NCBI GenBank assembly: GCA_963704585.1
Contig: OY969919.1
Span: 124,001 to 188,000, forward strand
Source: Bog-756 sp963704585
Lineage (GTDB): Bacteria; Actinomycetota; Acidimicrobiia; Acidimicrobiales; RAAP-2
Direction: 5' to 3'
Length of the DNA stretch: 64,000 bases
Shown: piece by piece, positions 8,200 through 16,619 of the stretch
How the letters are laid out: the number at the start of each line of letters is the position of its first letter
Position numbering within the stretch: position 1 is the stretch's first letter
Notes under the pieces: model-generated
Told to the model about the DNA's origin: nothing
Seen by the model: the letters and a program-made list of their open reading frames with translations, nothing else
Database searches by the model: none
Made by a program: the position numbers and the translations under genes

Positions 8200-8930
8200 G
8201 CGGCCCGGGCGCCGCCCCGGGCGCGGACGAGATCTTCGTCAAGATCTGCGGCATCACCTCGGAGGCCGACGCGCTGCTCGCGGTCGGCATGGGGGCTGCA
8301 GCGGTGGGGTTCGTCTTCGCGCCGTCCCCCAGGCAGATGGCACCCACCGCGGTCGCCGACATCGTGAAGCGCCTGCCCCACGAGACGACGACGGTCGGCG
8401 TCTTCCGGGACGAGTCGCCCCGCCGGGTGGTGGAGATCGCCAATGCGATCGGGCTCCGCGCGGTCCAGCTCCACGGCATGGAGTCGGCCGAGGACACCCG
8501 GTGGGTCGCCGCGCGCTCGTCGAGCACCATCAAGGCCTTCCCTGCCGGCCACCGCAACATCGACCGCTTCGCGGAGTACGGAGCCGACTTCCTGCTCGTC
8601 GACGGGGCGAGCCCCGGCTCCGGCGAGCCGTTCGACTGGCGGCTCGCCGAGGGGGTCGTCGACCCGGGCCGGCTCATCGTGTCCGGTGGCCTGACACCGG
8701 ACAACGTGGGTGCGGCCATCGCCCACCTGCGGCCGTTCGGCGTCGACGTCTCGACCGGTGTCGAGTCGTCCCCGGGGATCAAGGACCCCGGCCGGCTCCA
8801 CGATTTCGTGGCCTCGGTGCGCGAGGCCGAGCGGACCCTCGCGGTCTCCGGTGAGGCGGTCGGGTGGCGCGCGTCGGCGGACGAGGCGGCCGCGGGAGAT
8901 GCCGAGGTCTACGACTGGCAGCGCGAGTGA
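8196..8930 (+). CDS. trpF: Phosphoribosylanthranilate isomerase
   Basis: This 244-residue TIM-barrel enzyme performs the Amadori rearrangement of phosphoribosylanthranilate to CdRP, just before TrpC. Signatures are VKICGITSEADA (catalytic Cys), VGFVFAPSPRQM, GVFRDES, VQLHG, LLVDGASPGSGEPFDW (catalytic Asp region) and VDVSTGVESSPGIKD. It starts at GTG 8196, overlapping trpC by 4 nt, and ends overlapping trpB by 4 nt. The last 35 residues after ASVREAE are a low-complexity tail not needed for the barrel. Confidence 0.95.
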   Translation: MSGPGAAPGADEIFVKICGITSEADALLAVGMGAAAVGFVFAPSPRQMAPTAVADIVKRLPHETTTVGVFRDESPRRVVEIANAIGLRAVQLHGMESAEDTRWVAARSSSTIKAFPAGHRNIDRFAEYGADFLLVDGASPGSGEPFDWRLAEGVVDPGRLIVSGGLTPDNVGAAIAHLRPFGVDVSTGVESSPGIKDPGRLHDFVASVREAERTLAVSGEAVGWRASADEAAAGDAEVYDWQRE

Positions 8931-10135
8931 GCGCCGTCGAGCGCATCCCGCGCGAGCCGCTCATGGGCGACCCGGGGCCGTCGGGCTACTTCGGGCGCTT
9001 CGGTGGCCGCTTCGTCCCCGAGTCGCTGGTGCCGGCCTGCCTCGAGCTCGAGGCGGCCTTCCGCGCCGCCTGGGCCGACCCTGCGTTCCACCGGGAGCTC
9101 GACGAGCTGCTCGTGCGCTACGGGGGCCGTCCCACCCCGATCACCGAGTGCACGCGCCTCTCCGACGAGCTCGGAGTGCGGATCCTCCTCAAGCGCGAGG
9201 ACCTGACCCACACCGGCTCCCACAAGCTCAACAACGTCGTGGGCCAGGGGCTGCTCGCCCGGCGGATGGGCAAGGCCCGGCTCATCGCGGAGACCGGTGC
9301 CGGTCAGCACGGCGTGGCCACCGCGACCGCGGCCGCGCTCTTCGGGATGGAGTGCGTCGTCTACATGGGCGAGGTCGACACGAGGCGCCAGGAGCTCAAC
9401 GTCTTCCGCATGGAGCTGCTCGGCGCGGAGGTGCGGCCGGTGACGAGCGGCAGCCGGACCCTGAAGGACGCGGTCAACGAAGCGCTGCGGGCCTGGGTGG
9501 CGAACGTCGACGACACCCACTACTGCGTGGGATCGGTGATGGGCCCCCATCCGTACCCGTGGATGGTGCGCGAGCTCCAACGGGTCATCGGCGACGAGGC
9601 CCGCGAGCAGTGTCGCGCGCTGCTGGGCGGGAACGATCCCGACGTGGTCGTGGCCTGCGCGGGCGGGGGGTCGAACGCCGCGGGGATCTTCGCCGGCTTT
9701 GCGGACGCGACCGACGCGGCCCTCGTGGCGGTCGAGGCGGCCGGCGGCGCGGCGGTCACCTCGGGTATCCCGGGGGTGCTGCACGGCATGCACAGCGAGC
9801 TCCTCCAGGACGAGGCCGGCCAGATCCTCGAGGCGACCTCGATCTCGGCCGGGCTCGACTATCCCGGCATCGGGCCCGAGCACGCGCACCTCTCCGACGT
9901 CGGGCGCGCCCGGTACGCGACGGCCGGCGACGACGAGGTGGTCGAGGCGTTCCAGCTGCTCGCACGCACCGAGGGGATCCTGCCGGCGCTCGAGTCGGCC
10001 CATGCGATCGCATGGGTGGTGGCGGCTGCGGGCTCGGGTTCGCTCGCGCCCGGGTCGACGGTGCTGGTGAACCTCTCCGGCCGCGGCGACAAGGACGTCG
10101 CACAGATCCGCGACCTGCTGCAGGGCGAAGAGTGA
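8927..10135 (+). CDS. trpB: Tryptophan synthase beta chain
   Basis: The product is 402 residues and matches the normal TrpB length. It is PLP-dependent and condenses indole, delivered from TrpA, with serine. The N-terminal GPSGYFGRFGGRFVPE block, LTHTGSHKLNNVVGQ (the PLP Schiff-base Lys), ETGAGQHGVATA, the phosphate-binding GGGSNAAG and LSGRGDKD near the C-terminus are all present. GTG 8927 overlaps the trpF stop by 4 nt; a start at 8864 would lie inside trpF. It ends with a 4-nt overlap into trpA, so the two synthase subunits are coupled. Confidence 0.97.
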   Translation: MSAVERIPREPLMGDPGPSGYFGRFGGRFVPESLVPACLELEAAFRAAWADPAFHRELDELLVRYGGRPTPITECTRLSDELGVRILLKREDLTHTGSHKLNNVVGQGLLARRMGKARLIAETGAGQHGVATATAAALFGMECVVYMGEVDTRRQELNVFRMELLGAEVRPVTSGSRTLKDAVNEALRAWVANVDDTHYCVGSVMGPHPYPWMVRELQRVIGDEAREQCRALLGGNDPDVVVACAGGGSNAAGIFAGFADATDAALVAVEAAGGAAVTSGIPGVLHGMHSELLQDEAGQILEATSISAGLDYPGIGPEHAHLSDVGRARYATAGDDEVVEAFQLLARTEGILPALESAHAIAWVVAAAGSGSLAPGSTVLVNLSGRGDKDVAQIRDLLQGEE

Positions 10136-10929
10136 CCGCGGAGGCCGCGACCGTCGCGGGTCGGCTCGAGTCTGCCCTGCGCTCCCGTCGGGACGCAGGT
10201 CGGAAGCTGCTCGTGCCCTACCTCATGGCCGGCATGGACGACCAGTGGCTGCTCGCGCTCGAAGCGCTCGCGGACGCCGGAGCGGACGCCGTGGAGGTCG
10301 GCATCCCCTTCTCGGACCCGATGATCGACGGGCCGGTCATCCAGGAGGCCTCGCTCCGCTCGCTCCGGCGCGGGACGACGCCGGACGGTGTCCTCGCGGA
10401 CCTGAGCCGCGTCGAGGTCGGGATCCCGCTCGTGGCGATGACCTACTACAACCTCGTCTACCGCGCCGGACACGAGCGGATGGCGGGACTGCTGGCCTCG
10501 TCGGGGGTGAGCGGGGCGATCCTCCCGGACCTCCCCCTCGAGGAGATCGGAGGGTGGGCCGCGGCGGCCGACGCGGCAGGCGTCGCGACGGTGCTCCTCG
10601 TCGCGCCGTCGACGCCTGACGAGCGGATCGGCCGCATCTGCGAGCGGTCGCGCGGGTTCGTGTACGCGGTCGGGCGCATGGGGGTCACCGGCGAGCGCGC
10701 CGAGCTCGCCGGATCGGCCCGCGGGGTCGCCGAGCGGGTGGGCCGGCGGACCGACCTCCCGGTCTGCGTCGGCATCGGGGTCTCGACGCCCGAACAGGCC
10801 GCGACGGTCTGTACGGCCGCCGACGGGGTGGTCGTGGGCTCGGCGCTGGTGCGCCGGTTGCTCGAGGGCCACGGGCCCGAGGGGGCGGCGGAGTTCGTCG
10901 CCTCGATCCGTCGCGCGATCGACGCCTGA
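10132..10929 (+). CDS. trpA: Tryptophan synthase alpha chain
   Basis: This 265-residue TIM-barrel subunit cleaves indole-3-glycerol phosphate to indole, which is channelled to TrpB. VEVGIPFSDPMIDGP holds the catalytic Glu and Asp. AMTYYNLVYRAG, ILPDLPLEE, LLVAPSTPDERI and VGIGVSTPEQA follow the standard order. It starts at GTG 10132, overlapping trpB, and is the last gene of trpCFBA. A GC hairpin follows the stop, facing the convergent UbiB-like gene 22 bp away. Confidence 0.96.
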   Translation: MTAEAATVAGRLESALRSRRDAGRKLLVPYLMAGMDDQWLLALEALADAGADAVEVGIPFSDPMIDGPVIQEASLRSLRRGTTPDGVLADLSRVEVGIPLVAMTYYNLVYRAGHERMAGLLASSGVSGAILPDLPLEEIGGWAAAADAAGVATVLLVAPSTPDERIGRICERSRGFVYAVGRMGVTGERAELAGSARGVAERVGRRTDLPVCVGIGVSTPEQAATVCTAADGVVVGSALVRRLLEGHGPEGAAEFVASIRRAIDA

Positions 10930-10948
10930 GCGCGACGGCCGGCCGCGC
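10930..10948. terminator. GC-rich hairpin between convergent trpA and ubiB-like genes
   Basis: GCGCG and CGCGC arms flank a CGGCCGG core directly after the trpA stop, in the 22-bp gap between two convergent genes. There is no U-tract. Confidence 0.4.
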
Positions 10949-10951
10949 CCG

Positions 10952-12661
10952 TCACCCGAGGCGCCGCCGGAGGACGTCGAGGGCGGCAGCGACGAGCGGC
11001 CGCCGGCGTTCGGCACTCCGCTGCTCGAGGCGGTGGCGGATGAGCTCGCGCCGCTCCTGGAGATCGCGGAAGGTGATCGCCTCGACGTCCTCGCCGAACC
11101 CCAGCGCGGCCCGGTAGCCGTCGAGGTCGATCGGCGTCTCGGCGAGGTCGACACCGACCTCCCGGGAGATCCGGTCCCCGTGGCGCTCGGTGAAGTAGGT
11201 CACCACCGCGATGATCTCGCCGAGGATGTCGACGTCGGGCGCCATGGTGGCCATGGCTCCGTTGAGGAAGAGCACGTCCTTGATGAAGAGCATGAGCTCC
11301 TTCGGCATCTTCGCCCCGTAGCCGAGGAGTGCCTTCGTGAGGTCGCGCAGCTCCGCGACCATCTCGTCCGCGGTCAGTGTGCTCGGGTCGACCGCCGGCC
11401 GGTCGAGGCCGAGATCGCGGATGACGTCCGCCACGTGCGCGTCGGCCGGCAGCGCGCCGAGGTCGCGCAACGCCTCGACCTGGATGGTCACGTTGTTGGT
11501 GGTCGCCCCCATCTCGAGGCGGAGGAACGCGAGGCGTCGCCGCTCGTCGAGCCGACCGGTGATGCCGAAGTCGAGCAGCGCGACGGTGCCGTCCTCCTGT
11601 ACGAGCAGGTTGCCGCCGTGGAGGTCCCCGTGGAAGACGCCGTAGAAGAGCGTGCCCTCGAGGAAGGCGATCAGCGTGGAGCGGAGGACCGCTGCGGTGT
11701 CGATGCCCGCCGCACGCATCCCCTCGGCGTCGCCCCAGGCGAAACCGTGGAGGTGCTCCATCACGAGCACCCGCCGTGTGACCAGCTCGGGGTGGGGCCG
11801 CGGGACGACGACCCACCCCTGGTCGGTCGCCGCGTAGACCGCGGCGATGTCGAGCATGTTCTGTGCCTCGAGGCGGAAGTCGAGCTCCTCGACGATCGTC
11901 TCGGCGAAGAGCTCGACCAGCGCCGGGGGGTTGGTGAGCGCGGTGACGGGGATGCGGCCGATGAGCATCGGCGCGAGCCACGACATCGAGGCGAGATCGC
12001 GTCGGACGAGGTCGGCCACCGTGCGCCGCTGGACCTTCACGACCACGCGCTCGCCGGTCCGCAAGGTCGCGACGTGCACCTGGGCGATCGACGCGGAGGC
12101 GAGCGGCCGGCGGTCGAAGGAGGAGAACACGTCGGCGAGCGGCCGTCCGAGGTCCTCCTCGATGGTCCGGCGGACCGCGGCGAAGGGCTCCGGGGGGACC
12201 CGGTCGCGGAGCAGGCGGAACTCGTCGACGAGCTCGTCGGGGAAGATGCCCTCGCCGGCCGAGATGATCTGCCCGAGCTTGATGAAGGTGGGTCCGAGCC
12301 GCTCGAAGGCCGGCCGCAGCCGCCGCGAGAGCCCCGACCGCGAGCGCGGGGTGCCCCGATCGCGTACGGCCCAGGTCAGCAGCGCCGAGCCGATGCCCGT
12401 CGCGACCGACAGCACGCGTGCGCCCGGCGGGAAGCGTTGTGGCCGGACGAGTCGTCGTGCAAGTGCGGCAGCCCTGCCCCGCAGCTGGTCGATGGAGCCG
12501 TCGGCGTCCGCCGGGAACCGCCACGCCATCCCCTCCGGCTCGACCGTCCACGGACCGTGGGAGCTGAAGGCGCCGATCGCGAGGTCGCCCTCCCGCGGCG
12601 CTCCGGGCGCGGTGGGGCTGTGGGGCGGATGCTCGGGATCTGCGGTCCGGCGGTCGACCAT
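10952..12661 (-). CDS. ABC1/UbiB-family atypical protein kinase
   Basis: The product is 569 residues of the UbiB/ADCK superfamily, whose members support quinone synthesis or lipid homeostasis and act as atypical kinases or ATPases. The diagnostic KxGQ motif is in FIKLGQIISAGEG, followed by the Ala-rich loop PLASASIAQVHVA that replaces the glycine-rich loop. The ATP-binding Lys is in VVVKVQRR, the catalytic loop is FHGDLHGGNLLV and the metal-binding motif is LLDFGITGRL. ATG 12661 is the first sensible start; the N-terminal 60 residues are polar. No membrane helix is obvious at the C-terminus. menC at 17.8 kb suggests menaquinone, so a link with quinone biosynthesis is possible but unproven. 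Confidence 0.85.
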   Translation of the reverse strand: MVDRRTADPEHPPHSPTAPGAPREGDLAIGAFSSHGPWTVEPEGMAWRFPADADGSIDQLRGRAAALARRLVRPQRFPPGARVLSVATGIGSALLTWAVRDRGTPRSRSGLSRRLRPAFERLGPTFIKLGQIISAGEGIFPDELVDEFRLLRDRVPPEPFAAVRRTIEEDLGRPLADVFSSFDRRPLASASIAQVHVATLRTGERVVVKVQRRTVADLVRRDLASMSWLAPMLIGRIPVTALTNPPALVELFAETIVEELDFRLEAQNMLDIAAVYAATDQGWVVVPRPHPELVTRRVLVMEHLHGFAWGDAEGMRAAGIDTAAVLRSTLIAFLEGTLFYGVFHGDLHGGNLLVQEDGTVALLDFGITGRLDERRRLAFLRLEMGATTNNVTIQVEALRDLGALPADAHVADVIRDLGLDRPAVDPSTLTADEMVAELRDLTKALLGYGAKMPKELMLFIKDVLFLNGAMATMAPDVDILGEIIAVVTYFTERHGDRISREVGVDLAETPIDLDGYRAALGFGEDVEAITFRDLQERRELIRHRLEQRSAERRRPLVAAALDVLRRRLG

Positions 12662-12726
12662 CGAGTGCAACGGTAGGGGGGCGGCAGTGCGGGTCGGTCG
12701 CGGCCGATCGCGGCCGGACGGACCGG

Positions 12727-13923
12727 TCAGGCCGGCGCGAGCACCAGACAGCCGTTGTGGCCGCCGAACCCGAACGAGTTGGAGAGCGCCGGCGCCGGCT
12801 CCCAGGGCCGCGCCGATCCGGCGACCACGTCGAGGTGGATGTCGGGATCGGGCTCTTCGTACCCCGCGGTCGGGGGGATCAGGTGGTGGCGGATGCTGAG
12901 CACGACCGCGACCGCCTCGATCGCACCGCCCGCACCGAGGCCGTGGCCGGTCACACCCTTGGTCGAGGTGACCGGCGGGGACGGACTTCCGAAGACCTTG
13001 GTGATCGCGTCGGACTCGGCGAGGTCGTTGAGCGGGGTTGAGGTGCCGTGGGCGTTGATGTGCCCGATGTCGGCCGGGGTGATCCCGGCGTCCTCCATGG
13101 CGAGGGTCATGCACGCCGCGGCCCCGGAGCCCCCGGGGATCGGCGCGGTGATGTGGTGGGCGTCGGCAGTGCTCGCCGAGCCGGCCAGCTCCGCGTGGAT
13201 GGTCGCGCCGCGCTCGACCGCGTGGTCCCACGCTTCGAGGACCAGGGCGCCGGCTCCCTCGGTGATCACGAAGCCGTCACGGCGTGCGTCGAAGGGGCGT
13301 GAGTGGCCGGAGGTCGAGAGCGCCGTCATGTTGGCGAAGGCAGCGATGCCGACCCCGGTCATGCCCGCCTCGGCCGCGCCGCCGATCGCGACGTCGCACC
13401 GGCCCGACGAGACGAGGCGGGCGGCGTGGCCGATGCTGTGGGCACCCGCGGCACAGGCGGTCGTAATCGTCTCGGAGGGTCCGTGCCACCCGAGACGGAT
13501 CGACACGGCGGCGGCGCCCGCGTTCGACATCATCATGGGGACCAGGCGCGGCGAGACGCGCCGTGCACCCTTCTCGCCGAAGATCAGGATCTGGGACTCG
13601 AGCGACTCGAGCCCGCCGACCCCGGTGCCCATGACCACCCCGGAACGTCCGGGGTCGGCGCGGACGTCGCCCGCGTCCTCGAGCGCCATGGTCGCCGCCG
13701 CGACGCTGAACTGTGCGAACCGGTCGAGCTGGCGCGCCTCCTTCGCGGTGAACCACCGCTCGGGATCGAAGTCGGGCACCCGACGCTCGCCGACCGGCGC
13801 GGGCGCGTTGAGCCCGGTCCAGAGCGCGTCGGTGCCGGTCCCACAGCACGAGACGACCCCGATGCCCGTCACCGCGACCCGGCGGCCGCGCACGGGACAG
13901 TCGGGGCCGACCCCGAGCAGCAT
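12727..13923 (-). CDS. fabF: Beta-ketoacyl-ACP synthase II
   Basis: This 398-residue condensing enzyme elongates acyl-ACP with malonyl-ACP. The active-site Cys is in ITTACAAGAHSIG, and the two catalytic His are in NAHGTSTPLND and TKGVTGHGLGAGG. The N-terminal VAVTGIGVVSCCG and C-terminal NSFGFGGHNGCLV are typical of KAS I/II. The start ATG 13923 overlaps the acpP stop (ATGA). It is the last gene of fabD-fabG-acpP-fabF. KAS III (fabH) is not in the window, so this enzyme alone cannot account for initiation. Confidence 0.95.
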   Translation of the reverse strand: MLLGVGPDCPVRGRRVAVTGIGVVSCCGTGTDALWTGLNAPAPVGERRVPDFDPERWFTAKEARQLDRFAQFSVAAATMALEDAGDVRADPGRSGVVMGTGVGGLESLESQILIFGEKGARRVSPRLVPMMMSNAGAAAVSIRLGWHGPSETITTACAAGAHSIGHAARLVSSGRCDVAIGGAAEAGMTGVGIAAFANMTALSTSGHSRPFDARRDGFVITEGAGALVLEAWDHAVERGATIHAELAGSASTADAHHITAPIPGGSGAAACMTLAMEDAGITPADIGHINAHGTSTPLNDLAESDAITKVFGSPSPPVTSTKGVTGHGLGAGGAIEAVAVVLSIRHHLIPPTAGYEEPDPDIHLDVVAGSARPWEPAPALSNSFGFGGHNGCLVLAPA

Positions 13924-14162
13924 CAGATCTTGGCGGTGATGAGGTCGAAGGCCTGGCCGATGGTCTCGATGCCCTCGAGCTCCGACTCGTCGACCGAGAC
14001 GTCGAAGGTCTCCTCGAGCGCCATCACCAGCTCGACGAGATCAAGGCTGTCCGCGTCGAGGTCCTCCGCGAACCGCGCGTCCTTGGTCACGCTGTCCGCG
14101 GGCACCTGGAGCACCTCGACCGCGCACTCCTTGAACTTCTCGAACGCCTCGTCGTTGGTCAC
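13923..14162 (-). CDS. acpP: Acyl carrier protein
   Basis: The product is a 79-residue acidic four-helix carrier. The Ser of DADSLDLVELVMALE is the 4'-phosphopantetheine attachment site. It starts at GTG 14162 behind a strong AAAGGAG box, which suits a highly expressed protein. It overlaps fabF by the ATGA motif, and about 96 bp separate it from fabG, so an extra promoter could lie there. Confidence 0.96.
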   Translation of the reverse strand: MTNDEAFEKFKECAVEVLQVPADSVTKDARFAEDLDADSLDLVELVMALEETFDVSVDESELEGIETIGQAFDLITAKI

Positions 14163-14258
14163 TGCCGCACTCCTTTGTCGGTTGTGTCGGTCCCGTCGTC
14201 GGTCTCTTCGATCACCTGGGGTCTGCCTGCGTTGCGATCGGTCGTGCCGTCGGGGACG

Positions 14259-15014
14259 TCACAGGCCCATCGCCAGCCCGCCGTCGACCGGCAGCACCGC
14301 CCCGGTCACGTATCCCGCCCCCTCCGAGGCCAGGAAGCCGACGGCCTCGGCGATCTCCTCCGGCCGTGCCACCCGGCCCAGGGGGACCTGTGAGCGGAAC
14401 TCCTCGATTCGCTCTTCCCCGAGCGCCGCGAGCATATTCGTTCCGACCAGGCCCGGCGCGACGACATTGACGGTGATCGAGCGGCTCCCGACCTCCCGTG
14501 CCATGGAGCGGCCCAGACCCACCAACCCGGCCTTGGCTGCCGCATAGTTCGCCTGGCCGGCCGAGCCGATGAAGGCGCCGACCGACGAGATGAGGATCAC
14601 CCGTCCGCGCCGGAGCCGGAGCATCTTGGCGAGCGCCCGCTTCGCGACGCGGAAGACGGCGGTCAGGTTGGTCGCGAGCACTTCGTCCCAGGCCTCCTCA
14701 CCCATCCGCAGCACGAGGGTGTCGCGGGTGATGCCGGCGTTCGCGACGAGCACCTCGACAGGACCCCACGCCTCTTCGATGGCAGCGAAGGCGAGCTCGA
14801 CCTGCTCGGGGTCGGTCACGTCGCAGGTGAGCGAACGGAAGTGATCGCCGTCGCCGGGCGGGCCGCCTTCGATCTCCCCGCTGCGTGAGGTGACCGCGAC
14901 CCGGTCGCCGCGGTCGCAGAACCACTGCGCGCAGGCCCGACCGATGCCGCGCGATCCGCCGGTCACGAGCACGACCCGTGGGGGCGTGGCGGCGTCGTCG
15001 CCGTCGGTCGTCAC
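14259..15014 (-). CDS. fabG: 3-oxoacyl-ACP reductase
   Basis: This 251-residue SDR makes the NADPH-dependent first reduction of fatty-acid elongation. TGGSRGIGRA is the cofactor-binding motif, NAGITRD fits the FabG NNAG motif, ISSVGAFIG carries the catalytic Ser and YAAAKAGLVG carries Tyr and Lys. The C-terminal YVTGAVLPVDGGLAMGL is FabG-like. GTG 15014 overlaps the fabD stop by 4 nt. Position in the fab cluster supports FabG over other SDRs. Confidence 0.93.
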   Translation of the reverse strand: MTTDGDDAATPPRVVLVTGGSRGIGRACAQWFCDRGDRVAVTSRSGEIEGGPPGDGDHFRSLTCDVTDPEQVELAFAAIEEAWGPVEVLVANAGITRDTLVLRMGEEAWDEVLATNLTAVFRVAKRALAKMLRLRRGRVILISSVGAFIGSAGQANYAAAKAGLVGLGRSMAREVGSRSITVNVVAPGLVGTNMLAALGEERIEEFRSQVPLGRVARPEEIAEAVGFLASEGAGYVTGAVLPVDGGLAMGL

Positions 15015-16276
15015 CGTCGTTCACCTCCCGTGCCCCCCGTGCGGATCCAGGCGATCGGCTGGCCCTCCACGACGCGCTCGCCGCGCACCGCGAGCCAGCG
15101 GACCAGCACCCCGTCGAAGGGGGTCCGGACCTCCGACAGGCCGACGACGCCCACGCGGTCGCCGACGTCGAGGCGCGATCCCGGCTCCGCGCCGGCGCCG
15201 CTGCCGGGTGCAGCGTTGGCCTCGGCGAGCGCGTCGGCCTCGAGCGCGGCGAGCCGCGCGTCGGGTTCGAAGACGCCTGGAGCCGGACTCACGACGACGC
15301 GTTCGGAGGTGTAGAGGTGCTCGCCCTGATTGGCGGGGGTCGCCGTGGACCACTCGTCGGTGCCCGCAATGGTGTCCATGAGCTTGTCGAGCTCGTCGGG
15401 GACCGCGACGGCTACCCCGCGCGCGTCGGGCACGGTGCGCCGCACCATGCCGGTGAGGACCCCGCCGGGTCCGAGCTCCACGATGGTCGTCGCGCCCCGT
15501 CCACCGAGCGTCTCGAGCGAGTGACGCCACCGGACGGGGCTGCAGAGCTGGGAGGAGAGGAGGCCGGGCCATTCCGCACGGTCGTCGTGGACGCGGGCGT
15601 CGACGTTGGCCACGACCGGCACCTCCGGCGTGTGGAAGGCGACCTCGGCGAGCATCGTGCGGAGCCGGGTCCGTGCCGGGAGCATGAGCGGCGTGTGGAA
15701 GGCGCCCGAGACGGGGATCGGGAGGACCTTGCGGGCGCCGAGCTCCTTCGCGCGTTCGATCGCCGTCGCGACCGCGCTCTCGGTGCCGGCGATCACGACC
15801 TGACCGGGGGCGTTGTAGTTGGCCACCCAGACGTCGTCCTCGGCGCGGACACATGCCGCCTCGGCGTCGTCGTCGGCGATCCCGATCAGGGCGGCCATGG
15901 TGCCCGGTCGCTCGTCGGCCGCCTCCTGCATCGCGTCGCCACGCTCGATCACGAGGCGGGTGCCGTCGTCGAGCGAGAGCGCGCCTGTCGCGACCAGCGC
16001 GGTGTACTCGCCGAGGCTGTGACCGGCGCACGCTGCGGGCGCGAGCCCGAGCCGCTCGACCGCGTCGAGGACGACGAGGCTCAGCACGAAGGTCGCGAGC
16101 TGCGCGTTGGCGGTCCGGGTGAGCTCCTCCATGGGCGCGTCGAGCAGGAGGGCGGTGAGATCGCGACCGGCGACCTCGGAGGCCTCGGCGGCCACCTCCC
16201 ACGAGGGGTGCTCGACCCAGGCACTGCCCATGCCGGATCGTTGCGATCCCTGTCCTGGGAAGGTGAAGGCCAGCAC
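15011..16276 (-). CDS. fabD: Malonyl-CoA:ACP acyltransferase with C-terminal lipoyl-like domain
   Basis: The product is 421 residues against roughly 300-320 for a typical FabD. Residues 1-310 are the acyltransferase: TFPGQGSQRSGMG, nucleophile Ser in CAGHSLGEYTAL, SGAFHTPLM with the catalytic His, and LGPGGVLTGMV. After a linker, residues of about 330-415 look like a biotinyl/lipoyl fold (SPAPGVFEPDA, DVGDRVGVVG, TPFDGVLVRW, GERVVEGQPIAWIR), but the place of the modified Lys is taken by SEV, so it is probably not biotinylated. GTG 16276 follows a GAGAGGAG box. It is the first gene of fabDG-acpP-fabF. The extra domain might recruit a partner such as an acyl-CoA carboxylase; that is inference. 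Confidence 0.92.
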   Translation of the reverse strand: MLAFTFPGQGSQRSGMGSAWVEHPSWEVAAEASEVAGRDLTALLLDAPMEELTRTANAQLATFVLSLVVLDAVERLGLAPAACAGHSLGEYTALVATGALSLDDGTRLVIERGDAMQEAADERPGTMAALIGIADDDAEAACVRAEDDVWVANYNAPGQVVIAGTESAVATAIERAKELGARKVLPIPVSGAFHTPLMLPARTRLRTMLAEVAFHTPEVPVVANVDARVHDDRAEWPGLLSSQLCSPVRWRHSLETLGGRGATTIVELGPGGVLTGMVRRTVPDARGVAVAVPDELDKLMDTIAGTDEWSTATPANQGEHLYTSERVVVSPAPGVFEPDARLAALEADALAEANAAPGSGAGAEPGSRLDVGDRVGVVGLSEVRTPFDGVLVRWLAVRGERVVEGQPIAWIRTGGTGGERR

Positions 16277-16619
16277 GGAACGGCTCCTCTCGAAACGGGC
16301 TCGGCCGACCTCGACCGTCGTGGTCGGACAAGTGTGTCACGGAGGGCGAATGGCAGGTGCTTACCTCGCGGTCACCGGCGTACCGTCGTCGGCCTCGAGG
16401 AACCGCCCACCGTCGGGTGCGGCCACGCGCGCCGCGGGGGAAGGGACGGACGCGCCGACCCCGCCGGCTGCCCAGGGGATCGGGGATGTGCACGATCGCG
16501 CTCGGCTCGAGCGCCGGACACGGAGCTCGTCCCCGCTCGAGGTCGCACGCCGCCGACCGCCGTTCGGTGCCCGCGCCACCCCGTGGTGCAGGAAGAGCGC
16601 ATGCTAGCCTGCCGCCGGC
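16277..16619. other. Intergenic region between divergent fabD and sulfotransferase genes
   Basis: These 343 bp must hold the promoters of the minus-strand fab operon and of the plus-strand sulfotransferase. On the fabD side I see a strong Shine-Dalgarno box and a CACACT hexamer further upstream. On the sulfotransferase side a TAGCCT box lies at 16605-16610. Short open frames in the middle show no recognisable protein. I see no RNA gene here. Confidence 0.6.
16605..16610 (+). promoter_or_regulatory. -10 box for a probably leaderless sulfotransferase transcript
   Basis: TAGCCT ends 9 nt before the ATG at 16620, and there is no Shine-Dalgarno sequence in that gap. Confidence 0.45.
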
